Origin: Caulobacter henricii
GTDB lineage: Bacteria; Pseudomonadota; Alphaproteobacteria; Caulobacterales; Caulobacteraceae
Length of the DNA: 64,000 nt
Direction: 5' to 3'
NCBI RefSeq assembly: GCF_001414055.1
Contig: NZ_CP013002.1
Span: 2,294,001 to 2,358,000, forward strand
Position numbers and translations under genes: made by a program. Below, one piece after another: positions 37,394-45,927 of the stretch; within the stretch, counting starts at the first letter, position 1, and each line of letters begins with the position of its first letter. The notes under the pieces are model-generated. The model was given only the letters and a program-made list of their open reading frames with translations, was not told where the DNA came from and did not search any database.

Positions 37394-38302
37394 CTAGCCG
37401 ACCTCGGCGGGGTCCAGGGCATAGACCCGTGAGCAATACTCGCAGGTCACGTGGATCTTGCCGTCGGGCTCGATCATCTCGGCCTTCTCGGCATCGGTGA
37501 AGGACTGGATCACGGCGCCGATACGATCTTCCGAGCAGCGGCAGAACGACCGCAGCGGCTTTTCTTCCAGCAGACGCACGCCGTCCTCATTGAACAGCCG
37601 CCACAGTAGTGTCGGGGTGCCCAGGGCCAGATCAATCAGTTCGTCCTCGCCGGTCGTTTCGAAAAAGGCCTGGGCGTGGTTCCAGGCCTCCTTGGTCTCG
37701 CCGCGCGTCTCATCGCCGGCGATCGACTGGATCAGGATGCCGCCGGCCCGCCAGGTCGGGCCTTGGCCGATGTCAGCCTGACCGACAGCCAGACGGACGC
37801 GCGTCGGGGTCTGCTCCGACTGGAGGAAATACTGCTCAGCGCACAAAGCGAGAGTTTCGCCCTCGATCGGGGTCACGCCCTGATAGCGGTCCATGTCAGG
37901 CCCCTGGTCGAGCGTCATGATGAACACGCCTCCGCCGAGCAGGGTCTTGGCACCCGGACGGGCAAAGCCTTCCGAAACCTGGGCCACCTCGTCCGGATCG
38001 AACCGGCAATAGCCGCGCAGGCCCCCGCTGGTGTCGTAATCGACCACCACATAGCGCACCGGCCCATCGCCCTGGGCCTGGACGATCAGCCGGCCTTCGA
38101 ACTTCAGGCTCGAGCCCACCAGGGCCGCCAGGGCACAGGCCTCGCCCAGCAGATTGGCGACAGGCTCGGGATAGTCATGGCGGGTCAGGACCTCGTCGAC
38201 GGCTGCGCCGAGGCGAACGACACGGCCGCGCACGGGCAGGCCCTCGATCTGGAAGGCGGAAACGATGTCGTCGAGGGCGGGTATGGCGGTGGTGTCAGTC
38301 AT
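37394..38302 (-). CDS. hslO: Redox-regulated chaperone Hsp33
   Basis: A 302-residue cytoplasmic holdase activated by oxidation. The C-terminal zinc switch is present: CRCSEDR (CxC) followed by CEYC (CxxC). The N-terminal domain shows VRGRVVRLGAAVDEVLTRHDYP and LLGGGVFIMTLDQG. The start at 38302 gives the standard length. It lies downstream of argF on the same strand, after a 230-bp gap. Confidence 0.95.
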   Translation of the reverse strand: MTDTTAIPALDDIVSAFQIEGLPVRGRVVRLGAAVDEVLTRHDYPEPVANLLGEACALAALVGSSLKFEGRLIVQAQGDGPVRYVVVDYDTSGGLRGYCRFDPDEVAQVSEGFARPGAKTLLGGGVFIMTLDQGPDMDRYQGVTPIEGETLALCAEQYFLQSEQTPTRVRLAVGQADIGQGPTWRAGGILIQSIAGDETRGETKEAWNHAQAFFETTGEDELIDLALGTPTLLWRLFNEDGVRLLEEKPLRSFCRCSEDRIGAVIQSFTDAEKAEMIEPDGKIHVTCEYCSRVYALDPAEVG

Positions 38303-38487
38303 GGGGCGGTTAAATAGGGGCTTCCGGCGAAAATGCGAGCCCCTGGATGTCGCGGCCACACCTCACCACGTCCGCCCCATCCTGATCTTCCCATAATGGG
38401 TACGATCCACCGCAGGGCCCATTGTCGGACAGGCAGAGTCGGCGCACCCCAAGAAGGTCGCTGCTTCTGCCCATATGCAGCGGCAAA

Positions 38488-38525
38488 GCCGGCCAGTGTT
38501 CCACCCCCACCGGGCGCTGGCCGGC
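38488..38525 (-). terminator. Hairpin just downstream of argF
   Basis: A 9-bp perfect inverted repeat (GCCGGCCAG at 38488-38496, CTGGCCGGC at 38517-38525) with a 20-nt loop begins 7 nt after the argF stop on the minus strand. Only three T residues follow, so intrinsic termination would be weak. The rest of the 38303-38532 gap holds no confident gene. Confidence 0.5.
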
Positions 38526-38532
38526 GCCCTCC

Positions 38533-39474
38533 CTAGCCGATCGCGCCGAACGCCCAGGCCAGGATCGACTTCTGGGCATGGATCCGGTTTTCAGCTTCGT
38601 CCCAGGCCAGGGAGCGCGGACCGTCCAGCACGGCGTCGGTGACTTCCTCGCCCCGGTGAGCCGGCAGGCAGTGCAGAAAGACACCGTCCGGCGCTGACAG
38701 GTCCATCAGGGCCTCGTCGACCTGATAGGGCTCCAGGGCGGCCAGACGCTCGTCATGGTCGGTATCGCCCATCGACACCCAGGTATCGGCCACCACCACG
38801 TCGGCTCCGCGCACCGCTTCCTTGGGATCGTCGGTCATCGTCACCTGACCCTGCAGATCGGCAGCGCGGGCCAGATCCACCAGATCAGGATGATAGACGG
38901 CCGGACAGGCGATCTTCAGCTTGAAGCCGAGCAGCGGAGCGGCATGGATGAAGCTGGAGCAGACATTGTTCCCGTCGCCGACCCAGGCGATGGTCTTGCC
39001 GCCGACATCACCGCGATGTTCCTCGATGGTCAGCAGATCGGCCATGATCTGGCAGGGATGGCTCTTGTCCGTCAGGCCATTGATCACCGGCACGGTCGAA
39101 ACCTGGGCAAAGCGCTCGACGTCGGCGTGACTGTTGGCGCGGATCATGACGGCATCGACCATCCGGGACAGGACGCGCGAGGTGTCCTCGATCGTCTCAC
39201 CCCGACCCAGCTGCATGTCGTTCGACGTCGAAATGATCCCGCTGCCGCCCAACTGACGGATCGCCGCGTCGAACGAGAACCGGGTACGGGTCGAGTTCTT
39301 CTGGAAGATCATCGCCAGAACCCGGCCGTCCGCCGGTGCGTCGGCGTCGACCCTGCCCTTGCCCCAACCCTGGCGGGCAGCCTTGCGGGCCTTGGCGTCC
39401 TCAAGCAGCAGCCGCAGCGTAGCGCCGTCGAGCTTCCACAGGTCGATGAAATGCCGGGGTTGGGTCATTGCCAT
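38533..39474 (-). CDS. argF: Ornithine carbamoyltransferase
   Basis: A 313-residue transcarbamylase that forms citrulline from ornithine and carbamoyl phosphate. It has the carbamoyl-phosphate loop STRTRF (residues 61-66), the ornithine-side [14 protein letters not shown], and the catalytic [13 protein letters not shown]. It lies downstream of argD on the same strand, 108 bp apart with a palindromic repeat between. Together with argH it supplies the arginine pathway. Confidence 0.97.
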   Translation of the reverse strand: MAMTQPRHFIDLWKLDGATLRLLLEDAKARKAARQGWGKGRVDADAPADGRVLAMIFQKNSTRTRFSFDAAIRQLGGSGIISTSNDMQLGRGETIEDTSRVLSRMVDAVMIRANSHADVERFAQVSTVPVINGLTDKSHPCQIMADLLTIEEHRGDVGGKTIAWVGDGNNVCSSFIHAAPLLGFKLKIACPAVYHPDLVDLARAADLQGQVTMTDDPKEAVRGADVVVADTWVSMGDTDHDERLAALEPYQVDEALMDLSAPDGVFLHCLPAHRGEEVTDAVLDGPRSLAWDEAENRIHAQKSILAWAFGAIG

Positions 39475-39486
39475 TCCCTCGCCGCT

Positions 39487-39563
39487 CTCCCCGGCGAGGG
39501 CCGGGGCCCGGATTTCTCCAGGACTTGAGAGGGCGTGTGCTGGGTCCCGGCTTTCGCCGGGAC
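39487..39563. repeat. Intergenic palindromic repeat (copy 2)
   Basis: Left arm CCCCGGCGAGGGCCGGGGCCC is partly self-complementary. Right arm GGGTCCCGGCTTTCGCCGGG mirrors it. Arm sequence and layout match the copy at 5744-5817. It lies between argD and argF. Confidence 0.7.
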
Positions 39564-39582
39564 GCGCGTAAGAGTTCCGGGG

Positions 39583-40803
39583 TTAAGCGGCGGTCAGCTT
39601 TGCCCGCGCGGCCTCGCAGGCCTTTTCGAGCTTGGCGATGGCTTCACTGGCCTCTTCGAGGGTCAGGTTCAGCGGCGGCAGCAGACGCACGCAGTTGTCA
39701 CCGCCACCGGCCACCAGCAGCTTCTCTTCGCGCGCCAGAACCATGAACTCGCGATTGTTGGCGACCAGCTTGATCCCGATCAGGAAACCCTTGCCGCGAA
39801 TGTCGACGATGACATCCGGAAAGCGATCCTTGAGACCGTTGAGCTGCTGGACGAAATAGCCGGCCACGGTCTTCACGTTGTCGAGGATCTCGGGCGTGTT
39901 GATCGTTTCAAGCGCGGCCTTGCCGATGGCCATGGCCAGGGGGTTGCCGCCGAAGGTCGAGCCATGGACGCCCACGGTCATGCCCTTGGCCGCCTCGGTC
40001 GTGGCCAGGCACGCGCCGACGGGGAAGCCACCGCCGAGGGCCTTGGCCACGGCCATGATGTGCGGCTCGCCGCCCGGGGCCCACTCATAGGCGAACAGCT
40101 TGCCGGTCCGGCCCATGCCGCATTGCACCTCGTCATAGATCAGCAGCACGCCGTGCTCGTCGCACAGCGCCCGCAGGCTGACCAGGCAATGCTCGGGAAT
40201 GGCACGCGCGCCGCCCTCGCCCTGCACCGGCTCGACGATGATGGCTGCCGTCGTCGGCAGGGCAACGGCCGCCTTCAGGGCGTCGTGATCGCCAAACTTC
40301 AGCTGGCTGTAGCCCGGCAGGCGGGGACCAAAGCCTTCGACATAGCTCGGATTGCCGGAGGCGTTGACTGCGGCATAGGAGCGGCCGTGGAACGAGCCGT
40401 CAAAGCCGAAGATCTCGGTGCGCTCGGGCTGGCCGTTGGCCGTGTGGTACTTGCGCGCCGTCTTCAGGGCGCACTCGATGGCCTCGGTGCCCGAGTTGGT
40501 GAAGAACACCACATCCGCGAAGCTGTGAGCGCAGAGCTTGTCAGCCAGTTCTTCCTGCTCGGGGATCCGGAAGATGTTGGAGACGTGCCAGAGCTTCTCG
40601 CCCTGGGTCTTCAGCGCTTCAACCAGAACCGGATGGGCATGGCCAAGACCGTCGGTCGCGATGCCGCCGACGCAATCCAGATATTCCTCACCATCCGTCG
40701 AGAACAGGCGCGCGCCTCGGCCCCGGTCGAACGCAAGCGGGGCGCGATTGTAGACGCCCATGATGTGTTGTTGCGAAGACTGCGACGACGTCGGGCTGGT
40801 CAA
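39583..40803 (-). CDS. argD: Acetylornithine/succinyldiaminopimelate aminotransferase
   Basis: A 406-residue fold I class III aminotransferase. It interconverts N-acetylglutamate semialdehyde and N-acetylornithine and may also serve lysine synthesis. Landmarks are YLDCVGGIATDGLGHAHP, FFTNSGTEAIECALKTARKY, LLIYDEVQCGMGRTGKL and the PLP lysine in AVAKALGGGFPVGA. The start is TTG at 40803 with GGGAGG 5 nt upstream; an ATG at 40761 (IMGVYNRAP) is the alternative. A short G/C hairpin lies in the leader. Confidence 0.93.
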   Translation of the reverse strand: MTSPTSSQSSQQHIMGVYNRAPLAFDRGRGARLFSTDGEEYLDCVGGIATDGLGHAHPVLVEALKTQGEKLWHVSNIFRIPEQEELADKLCAHSFADVVFFTNSGTEAIECALKTARKYHTANGQPERTEIFGFDGSFHGRSYAAVNASGNPSYVEGFGPRLPGYSQLKFGDHDALKAAVALPTTAAIIVEPVQGEGGARAIPEHCLVSLRALCDEHGVLLIYDEVQCGMGRTGKLFAYEWAPGGEPHIMAVAKALGGGFPVGACLATTEAAKGMTVGVHGSTFGGNPLAMAIGKAALETINTPEILDNVKTVAGYFVQQLNGLKDRFPDVIVDIRGKGFLIGIKLVANNREFMVLAREEKLLVAGGGDNCVRLLPPLNLTLEEASEAIAKLEKACEAARAKLTAA

Positions 40804-40954
40804 GACCGCCTCCCAGAAAGGAAATAAGCCCCCGCACTGTTCGCACGGGGACCGGAAGGCCGCAGGTTGTCGCCGCGGAACAGCGCTCTGTCAATGAAGG
40901 GTCCAGGGCAAGTTCAGGGAAATTGTCCGCCCTGTTGCTTCCGGGTGACCCCCC

Positions 40955-41776
40955 TCAGGTCTTGAGGCGATATCCGGTGCGGAACAGGTGCCAGCACCAC
41001 AGGAAAAGGCCGATTGTCAGGAGGGCTGTCGCGATCACCCCGACCTGGATAGAGCCGTCGGCGTGGCCGATGAACCCGTAGCGGAAGCCATCGATCAGGT
41101 AGAAGAACGGGTTGTAGTGACTGGCCGACCGGAAGGGCTCGGGCAGTCGATCCACCAGATAGAAGGTCCCCGACAGGAAGGTCATCGGCATGATCAGGAA
41201 GTTGGTCACGGCCGAGAGTTGGTCGAACTTTTCGGCCCACAGACCGGCCAGAATGCCGGCGAGGCCGAGGATCAGCGACGCGCCGATGCCGAAATAGAAG
41301 ATCGGCCAGATATGGGCGATGCCCAGGCCGGCCCCCGGCAGGACGCCAATCACGATCGCCGTAACCGCCCCGACCACCACACCCCGGGTCGCCGCCCCGA
41401 GGGCAAAGGCTGAGACCTGCTCCAGGGGCGACAGCGGCGGAGTCAGAAAGTCCGGCGTCAGGCCCATCATCTTGGCCTGGATCAGCGAGGAGGACGAGTT
41501 GGCGAAGGCATTGTTGAGAATGGCCATCATGATAAGGCCCGGGGCCACGAACTGCCCGAAACTGACGCCGTCCACGGCCTGACGGGCGGGACCGACTGCG
41601 ACCACGAAGACCAGCATGTAGAGCAGGGTCGTCACCACCGGCGCGGCGACCGTCTGGGTGCCCACCTTCCAGAAGCGGCGGATCTCGCGCTGATAGAGGG
41701 TGAAGAAGCCGCTCCAGTTCCAGCCGTGATAGTCGCGCGGCTGCGGCGGAACGACGCTGTCTGCCATGTCTTTCAT
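40955..41776 (-). CDS. ABC-2 type transporter permease
   Basis: A 273-residue membrane protein with six helices and the ABC-2 permease pattern: REIRRFWKVGTQTVAAPVVTTLLYMLVF, PGLIMMAILNNAFANSSSSL and MPMTFLSGTFYLVDRLPEPF. Relatives export polysaccharides or drugs. No ATP-binding partner gene is adjacent in this window, so the matching ATPase may lie elsewhere. It starts at ATG 41776, or at the internal ATG 41767. A GAGTC (CcrM) site at 41782-41786 lies just upstream. Confidence 0.9.
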   Translation of the reverse strand: MKDMADSVVPPQPRDYHGWNWSGFFTLYQREIRRFWKVGTQTVAAPVVTTLLYMLVFVVAVGPARQAVDGVSFGQFVAPGLIMMAILNNAFANSSSSLIQAKMMGLTPDFLTPPLSPLEQVSAFALGAATRGVVVGAVTAIVIGVLPGAGLGIAHIWPIFYFGIGASLILGLAGILAGLWAEKFDQLSAVTNFLIMPMTFLSGTFYLVDRLPEPFRSASHYNPFFYLIDGFRYGFIGHADGSIQVGVIATALLTIGLFLWCWHLFRTGYRLKT

Positions 41777-41953
41777 AGATCCGAGTCCCGAATGACGCCC
41801 GGGTTTTCGAGGACCTCGAAAACGCTGAACCCCTTATCCATAGCGCGATTGCCGTCGAAACCGGTGGCAATTCTGCGCTGTCGAACCACCGGCATGTGCG
41901 CTTTGCGCTCACCGGACGCAAGTCGGACCCGATCCAAATCAACATCTAGTTTC

Positions 41954-42001
41954 TGTGGACAGACCACTGGGCGCCCATTGTGTGGGTTAAGGTTTTCTTT
42001 A
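41954..42001 (+). promoter_or_regulatory. gcrA regulatory region: DnaA-like and CtrA-like sites
   Basis: In the 327-bp gap before gcrA, TGTGGACAG (41954-41962) matches 7 of 9 positions of a reverse-oriented DnaA box. TTAA-N7-TTTA (41987-42001) matches 7 of 8 positions of the CtrA half-site pair. In Caulobacter crescentus gcrA is known to be activated by DnaA and repressed by CtrA, so both sites fit. No gene is seen in 41777-42103. Confidence 0.5.
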
Positions 42002-42103
42002 CGATATCTGGTAGGACGACCGCCGGCGGGGTGGTCAAGACACCAGATATGGGGTCCTGGGCTTGGGGAAGCCTCGGCCTTCATGACATGGCGGGAGATG
42101 CGT

Positions 42104-42634
42104 ATGAGCTGGACCGACGATCGGGTCACCACCTTGAAGAAGCTCTGGCTGGACGGGCTTTCGGCCAGTCAGATTGCCAAGCAATTGGGTGGCGTTACGC
42201 GCAACGCCGTGATCGGCAAGGTGCACCGTCTGGGCCTGTCTGGCCGCGCGGCTCCCTCGCAACCGGCGCGTCCGGCCTTCAAGGCTCCACGCCCGGCCCG
42301 GCCCGCCGCCCAGACCATGCCGTCCGCGCCTCGGCGGGTCGTCACGCCGGAGCATGCTCCGGTCCAGGCGGTGGTGTCGGCCGGCGTCGCGCCCCCGACC
42401 CTGCCCGCCTTCCGCGATGAGCAGCCCGGTTCGGCCACCGTCCTGACCCTGGGCGCCCACATGTGCAAGTGGCCGATCGGCGATCCCTCGTCGGACGGCT
42501 TCACCTTCTGCGGCCGCCGCTCGTCGGAAGGCCCCTATTGCGGCGAACACGCCCGGGTGGCCTACCAGCCGCAACAATCCAAGAAGAAGGCTGGCCCCAC
42601 CGAGCTGGCCCGCTCGCTGCGCCGCTACATCTAG
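42104..42634 (+). CDS. gcrA: Cell cycle regulator GcrA
   Basis: A 176-residue GcrA protein. GcrA binds RNA polymerase sigma-70 and activates promoters carrying CcrM-methylated GANTC sites. The N-terminal DNA-binding part MSWTDDRVTTLKKLWLDG, SASQIAKQLGGVTRNAVIGK and VHRLGLSGRA is nearly diagnostic. A Pro/Ala-rich linker follows, then the sigma-interacting C-terminal domain with cysteines (MCKWPIGDP, FCGRRSSEGPYCGEHARVAY). GGGAG precedes the ATG at 42104. Length is close to that of the C. crescentus protein. Confidence 0.97.
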   Translation: MSWTDDRVTTLKKLWLDGLSASQIAKQLGGVTRNAVIGKVHRLGLSGRAAPSQPARPAFKAPRPARPAAQTMPSAPRRVVTPEHAPVQAVVSAGVAPPTLPAFRDEQPGSATVLTLGAHMCKWPIGDPSSDGFTFCGRRSSEGPYCGEHARVAYQPQQSKKKAGPTELARSLRRYI

Positions 42635-42671
42635 CGTTCAGCGACACCCCATAAAAACAAGTCTCTCATGC

Positions 42672-42698
42672 GGCCCTCCCCGTTCGTCGGGGAGGGCC
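42672..42698 (+). terminator. 11-bp hairpin between gcrA and xseA
   Basis: GGCCCTCCCCG (42672-42682) and CGGGGAGGGCC (42688-42698) form a perfect 11-bp stem with the loop TTCGT, followed by only two T residues. It may terminate gcrA transcripts. Its 3' arm carries the Shine-Dalgarno-like GGGGAGGG used by the next start, so it could also mask that site. Confidence 0.65.
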
Positions 42699-42700
42699 TT

Positions 42701-42715
42701 ATGCTGTGCGGATGA
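42701..42715 (+). promoter_or_regulatory. Possible 4-codon leader ORF overlapping the xseA start
   Basis: ATG CTG TGC GGA TGA encodes MLCG and ends in an ATGA overlap with the xseA ATG at 42712. GGAGG lies 5 nt before this ATG, but 16 nt before the xseA ATG. Termination and re-initiation could drive xseA. An in-frame GTG at 42706, 10 nt from GGAGG, is a simpler alternative start. Confidence 0.35.
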
Positions 42716-44235
42716 CCGACGTCACCGCCCCTGATTCCAACGCGCCAGCCTATTCCGTCTCGGAACTGGCCTTTGCGCTGAAGCGCACGCTGGAGACCAG
42801 CTATTCCCATGTGCGGCTGCGCGGCGAGTTGTCGAAGGTCACCCACCACTCCAACGGCCACGTCTATCTGACGATCAAGGACGACAAGTCGGCAATCGAC
42901 GGCGTGGTCTGGAAGGGCTCCGTGCGCGGCCTGGGCGTGCGGCCCGAGCACGGCCTGGAAGTCATCGTCACCGGCAAGATCACCACCTATCCGGCCGGAT
43001 CGCGCTATCAGATCGTCATCGAAAGCATGGAGGCCGCCGGGGTCGGGGCCCTGCTGGCCCAACTGGAGCGGCTGAAGGCCAAGCTGCACGGCGAGGGTCT
43101 GTTCGAGGCCAGCCGCAAGCGCCCCCTGCCCTCGATGCCCGCCGTGGTCGGGGTGATCACCAGCCCCACCGGGGCGGTGATCCGTGACATCCTGCACCGC
43201 ATCCGCGACCGCTGGCCCTGCCACGTGCTGGTCTGGCCCGTCATCGTTCAGGGCGATCAGGCCGCCGCCCAAGTAGCCGGGGCCATCCGCGGTTTCAACG
43301 CCATCGCGCCGGGCGGTGCCGTCCCGCGTCCCGACATCCTGATCGTCGCTCGCGGCGGCGGTTCGGTCGAAGACCTGTGGGCCTTTAATGACGAGACCCT
43401 GGCCCGCACCGTAGCAGCCAGCGACATTCCGCTGATCTCGGCCGTCGGCCACGAGACCGATACGACCCTGATCGACTTCGTCTCCGACCGCCGGGCACCC
43501 ACCCCGACGGCCGCCGCCGAGATCGCCACGCCGGTGCTGGGCGAGCTTCGTGCCCTGGTCTCTGACTATGACCGCCGCCTCAACCGCAGCGGCGCGAGGC
43601 TGATCGAGGATCGCCGCACCCGCCTGGTCAGTGCCGCCCGCGGCCTGCCCCGTCCGGCTGACCTGCTGGCTCTGGCCCAGCAGCGGTTCGATATCGCCGC
43701 CGGGCGACTGGATGCCGCCCTCGGCCGCAATACCGCTGTCCATGCCCAGGCCCTGCTGCGTGTGACTGCCCGCCTTTCGCCCGAGGCCCTGGGCCGTCAG
43801 CGCCAGCAAAAGGCCGACCGCCTGACCGACCTGACCCAGCGCCTGGATCTGGCGGCACGCCGCACGCCCGAGCGCATCGCCCAGAATGCCCGCCTGCCGG
43901 CCCTGTGGAGCCGCCTCAACGCCGCCGGCGAGCGCCGCCTGCGTCGTGACGAGGATCGGCTGGCCAGTCTTGAGAAGCTTCGCCAATCCCTCAATCCTCG
44001 CCGACCGCTGGACATGGGCTTTGCCCTTGTCCGCAAGGCGGATCGCTCAATCGTCCGCTCGGCCGCCAGCCTGGGCCCCGGCGACTGGGTCAGCCTGCAG
44101 TTCGGGGACGGCGATCGCAACGCCGTGATCGACAACAGCGCACCGCCCGTCGTCACGCCGCTGGCAGCCGCTGCGTCCAAACCCGCGCGGCCGAAACCGA
44201 CAACACCAAAACCTGATCAAGGCGATCTGTTCTGA
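42712..44235 (+). CDS. xseA: Exodeoxyribonuclease VII large subunit
   Basis: A 507-residue XseA. It has an N-terminal OB-fold ([31 protein letters not shown]), then the catalytic region ([68 protein letters not shown]), long coiled coils, and a [10 protein letters not shown]-terminal segment. With XseB it degrades single-stranded DNA. XseB is not encoded here. The C-terminus has a Pro/Lys-rich extension of about 40 residues compared with shorter homologues. Confidence 0.96.
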   Translation: MTDVTAPDSNAPAYSVSELAFALKRTLETSYSHVRLRGELSKVTHHSNGHVYLTIKDDKSAIDGVVWKGSVRGLGVRPEHGLEVIVTGKITTYPAGSRYQIVIESMEAAGVGALLAQLERLKAKLHGEGLFEASRKRPLPSMPAVVGVITSPTGAVIRDILHRIRDRWPCHVLVWPVIVQGDQAAAQVAGAIRGFNAIAPGGAVPRPDILIVARGGGSVEDLWAFNDETLARTVAASDIPLISAVGHETDTTLIDFVSDRRAPTPTAAAEIATPVLGELRALVSDYDRRLNRSGARLIEDRRTRLVSAARGLPRPADLLALAQQRFDIAAGRLDAALGRNTAVHAQALLRVTARLSPEALGRQRQQKADRLTDLTQRLDLAARRTPERIAQNARLPALWSRLNAAGERRLRRDEDRLASLEKLRQSLNPRRPLDMGFALVRKADRSIVRSAASLGPGDWVSLQFGDGDRNAVIDNSAPPVVTPLAAAASKPARPKPTTPKPDQGDLF

Positions 44236-44262
44236 GACGCCGCATTGGCGTAAAAGGACCTC

Positions 44263-44484
44263 ATGAACGCTTATGACCGCGACCTCGGAAAGCCCGACGG
44301 CCTGGCCGTGCTCCACTATGGCGACGGCGAGTTCGCCGTCATGTCGCCGGGTCGCTATGTGCTGTGCGCCGTCACCGGTGCCAAGGTCTCGCTAGAGGCT
44401 CTGCGCTACTGGAGCCCCGAATTGCAGGAAGCCTATGCCAGCCCGGCCGAGGCCCTGAAGCGCTGGCAAGAGACCTCGGCCTGA
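44263..44484 (+). CDS. DUF2093 domain protein
   Basis: A 73-residue protein with the DUF2093 pattern: LAVLHYGDGEFAVMSPGRYVLCAVTGAKV, then LRYWSPELQEAYASPAEALKRW. The family is a small alphaproteobacterial group with no assigned function, commonly beside xseA. Its TGA stop overlaps a CTG that appears to start the next gene (CTGA). Confidence 0.9.
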   Translation: MNAYDRDLGKPDGLAVLHYGDGEFAVMSPGRYVLCAVTGAKVSLEALRYWSPELQEAYASPAEALKRWQETSA

Positions 44485-45332
44485 ACCGCCGGGCGCTTCT
44501 GGCGGGCCTGGCCCTTGGCGGCCCGGCCCTTATCGGTCTGGGCACCCCGGCTTCCGCCGCTATCGCGCCGCTGGTTCTGTCCGGCCGGCTCGTCCAGGGT
44601 GGATTTGCCATAGGTCGGACAGCACCCCTCGCCACCCTTGATCTGGACGGCGAGATTGTCGGTATGGCCTCGGCCGATGGCTGGTTTTTCCTCGGTTTCG
44701 ACCGCGACGCCCCGCTCACCCAGATCCTGACGGTCACGACACCAGACGGTTCCGCCAGCCAAACCCTGGCCATCGCCCCCGGCGATTTTGATATCCAGCA
44801 GATCAATGGTCTGGCGGCCGACCAGGTCGCGCCGGAGGACCCGCTTCTGCTGGCCCGCATCGCCGCCGAAGGCGAACGCAAGGCGAAGGGCTTCAGCAGC
44901 CTGGCGGACCTGGACGCCTTCAAGGACGGTTTTGTCCTTCCGGTGACCGGGGCCAGGCGCTCCGCACGGTTCGGCGGCCAGCGCATCCTCAATGGCGAGC
45001 CCCGGCGTCCCCATTTTGGGGTTGACCTGGCCGCCCCTGTCGGGACACCGGTTCGAGCGCCGGCGGGCGGACAGGTGTCCTTTGCCGAAACGGGCCTGCA
45101 CTTCGAGGGCGGCCTCGTTCTGATCGACCACGGACAGGGCCTGATTACCGCCTATCTTCACCTATCAAAAGTGATTGTAATGGCCGGAGATTTGGTCACG
45201 CAGGGCCAGGAGATCGGTGCCGTGGGACGTGAGGGCCGCGCTACGGGACCCCATCTCTGCTGGCGCATGAAATGGCGGGGGCGCAACCTTGACCCGTCCC
45301 TTATGGTCGATCTGCGCAGGCCTCGACTCTAG
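44481..45332 (+). CDS. M23 family metallopeptidase, exported; probable CTG start
   Basis: A 283-residue LytM-type peptidase acting on peptidoglycan in the periplasm. A signal peptide (NRRALLAGLALGGPALIGLG, cleavage near ASA) starts directly after CTG at 44481, and no ATG, GTG or TTG lies at a suitable position. An in-frame ATG at 44364 would add residues that only mirror the DUF2093 gene in another frame. The C-terminal M23 domain has HFGVDLAAPVGTPV and YLHLS. The last motif is PHLCWRMKW, with Cys where the zinc-binding second His of HxH is usual. Confidence 0.85.
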   Translation: MNRRALLAGLALGGPALIGLGTPASAAIAPLVLSGRLVQGGFAIGRTAPLATLDLDGEIVGMASADGWFFLGFDRDAPLTQILTVTTPDGSASQTLAIAPGDFDIQQINGLAADQVAPEDPLLLARIAAEGERKAKGFSSLADLDAFKDGFVLPVTGARRSARFGGQRILNGEPRRPHFGVDLAAPVGTPVRAPAGGQVSFAETGLHFEGGLVLIDHGQGLITAYLHLSKVIVMAGDLVTQGQEIGAVGREGRATGPHLCWRMKWRGRNLDPSLMVDLRRPRL

Positions 45333-45340
45333 CGCGAAAA

Positions 45341-45355
45341 TTAACCACTCGTTAG
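45341..45355 (+). promoter_or_regulatory. CtrA-like box upstream of the response regulator
   Basis: TTAA-CCACTCG-TTAG matches TTAA-N7-TTAA at 7 of 8 positions, and its TTAACCA start fits the extended CtrA consensus. It lies 57 nt before the ATG at 45412 and 9 nt after the M23 stop. Confidence 0.5.
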
Positions 45356-45411
45356 GCCTGATCTCTCTATCCAGAGACAGGGTCACGGACAGACACGGAG
45401 ACACCCACCGC

Positions 45412-45927
45412 ATGGCGGCGGACTACGCGAATTTGCGCTTTCTGCTGGTGGACGATAACCACCATATGCGGGCCATTGTCGCCGCCATTCTGAATGGCGT
45501 GGGCGTTCGGCACATTCGCGAAGCGACCGATGGTGCAGAAGCCCTGCAAGCCATGCGCGAGAGCATGATCGACATCGCCATTGTCGACTTCAAGATGTCC
45601 CCCCTGGATGGGGTGCAGTTCACCCAGCTGGTACGCAATTCGCCCGACAGCGCTGATCCCTTCCTGCCGATCATCATGCTGACCGGTTTCGCCGAACGAC
45701 ACAGGGTGTTCGAGGCCCGCGACTCCGGCGTGACCGAAATCGTGGTCAAGCCGGTGACGGCGCGCTCGCTGCTCGACCGGATTGACGCGGTGATCTTCAA
45801 GCCCCGGCCATTCATTCGGTCGGCGGACTATTTCGGCCCCTGCCGCCGGCGGCGGGACGATCCCAACCATGCCGGCCCGTTCCGCCGCAAGGGCGAAGGC
45901 TCAAACCGCGACACGGTGGAAATCTAG
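45412..45927 (+). CDS. Single-domain response regulator
   Basis: A 171-residue receiver protein. The acidic pocket is in FLLVDDNHHMRAIV, the phosphoacceptor is Asp59 in AIVDFKMSPLDG, and the lysine is in VVKPVTARSLL. The C-terminal 40 residues are Arg-rich without a recognisable output domain. This suggests a CheY-like or phosphotransfer role. The start at 45412 has GGAG about 12 nt upstream. Its stop overlaps the end of the convergent acyltransferase gene. Confidence 0.9.
   Translation: MAADYANLRFLLVDDNHHMRAIVAAILNGVGVRHIREATDGAEALQAMRESMIDIAIVDFKMSPLDGVQFTQLVRNSPDSADPFLPIIMLTGFAERHRVFEARDSGVTEIVVKPVTARSLLDRIDAVIFKPRPFIRSADYFGPCRRRRDDPNHAGPFRRKGEGSNRDTVEI

Noticed and set aside
42672..42698. 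Hairpin as a simple intrinsic terminator only
   Set aside because: The stem is strong but has only two T after it, and its 3' arm carries the Shine-Dalgarno of the next gene. Termination alone does not explain it.
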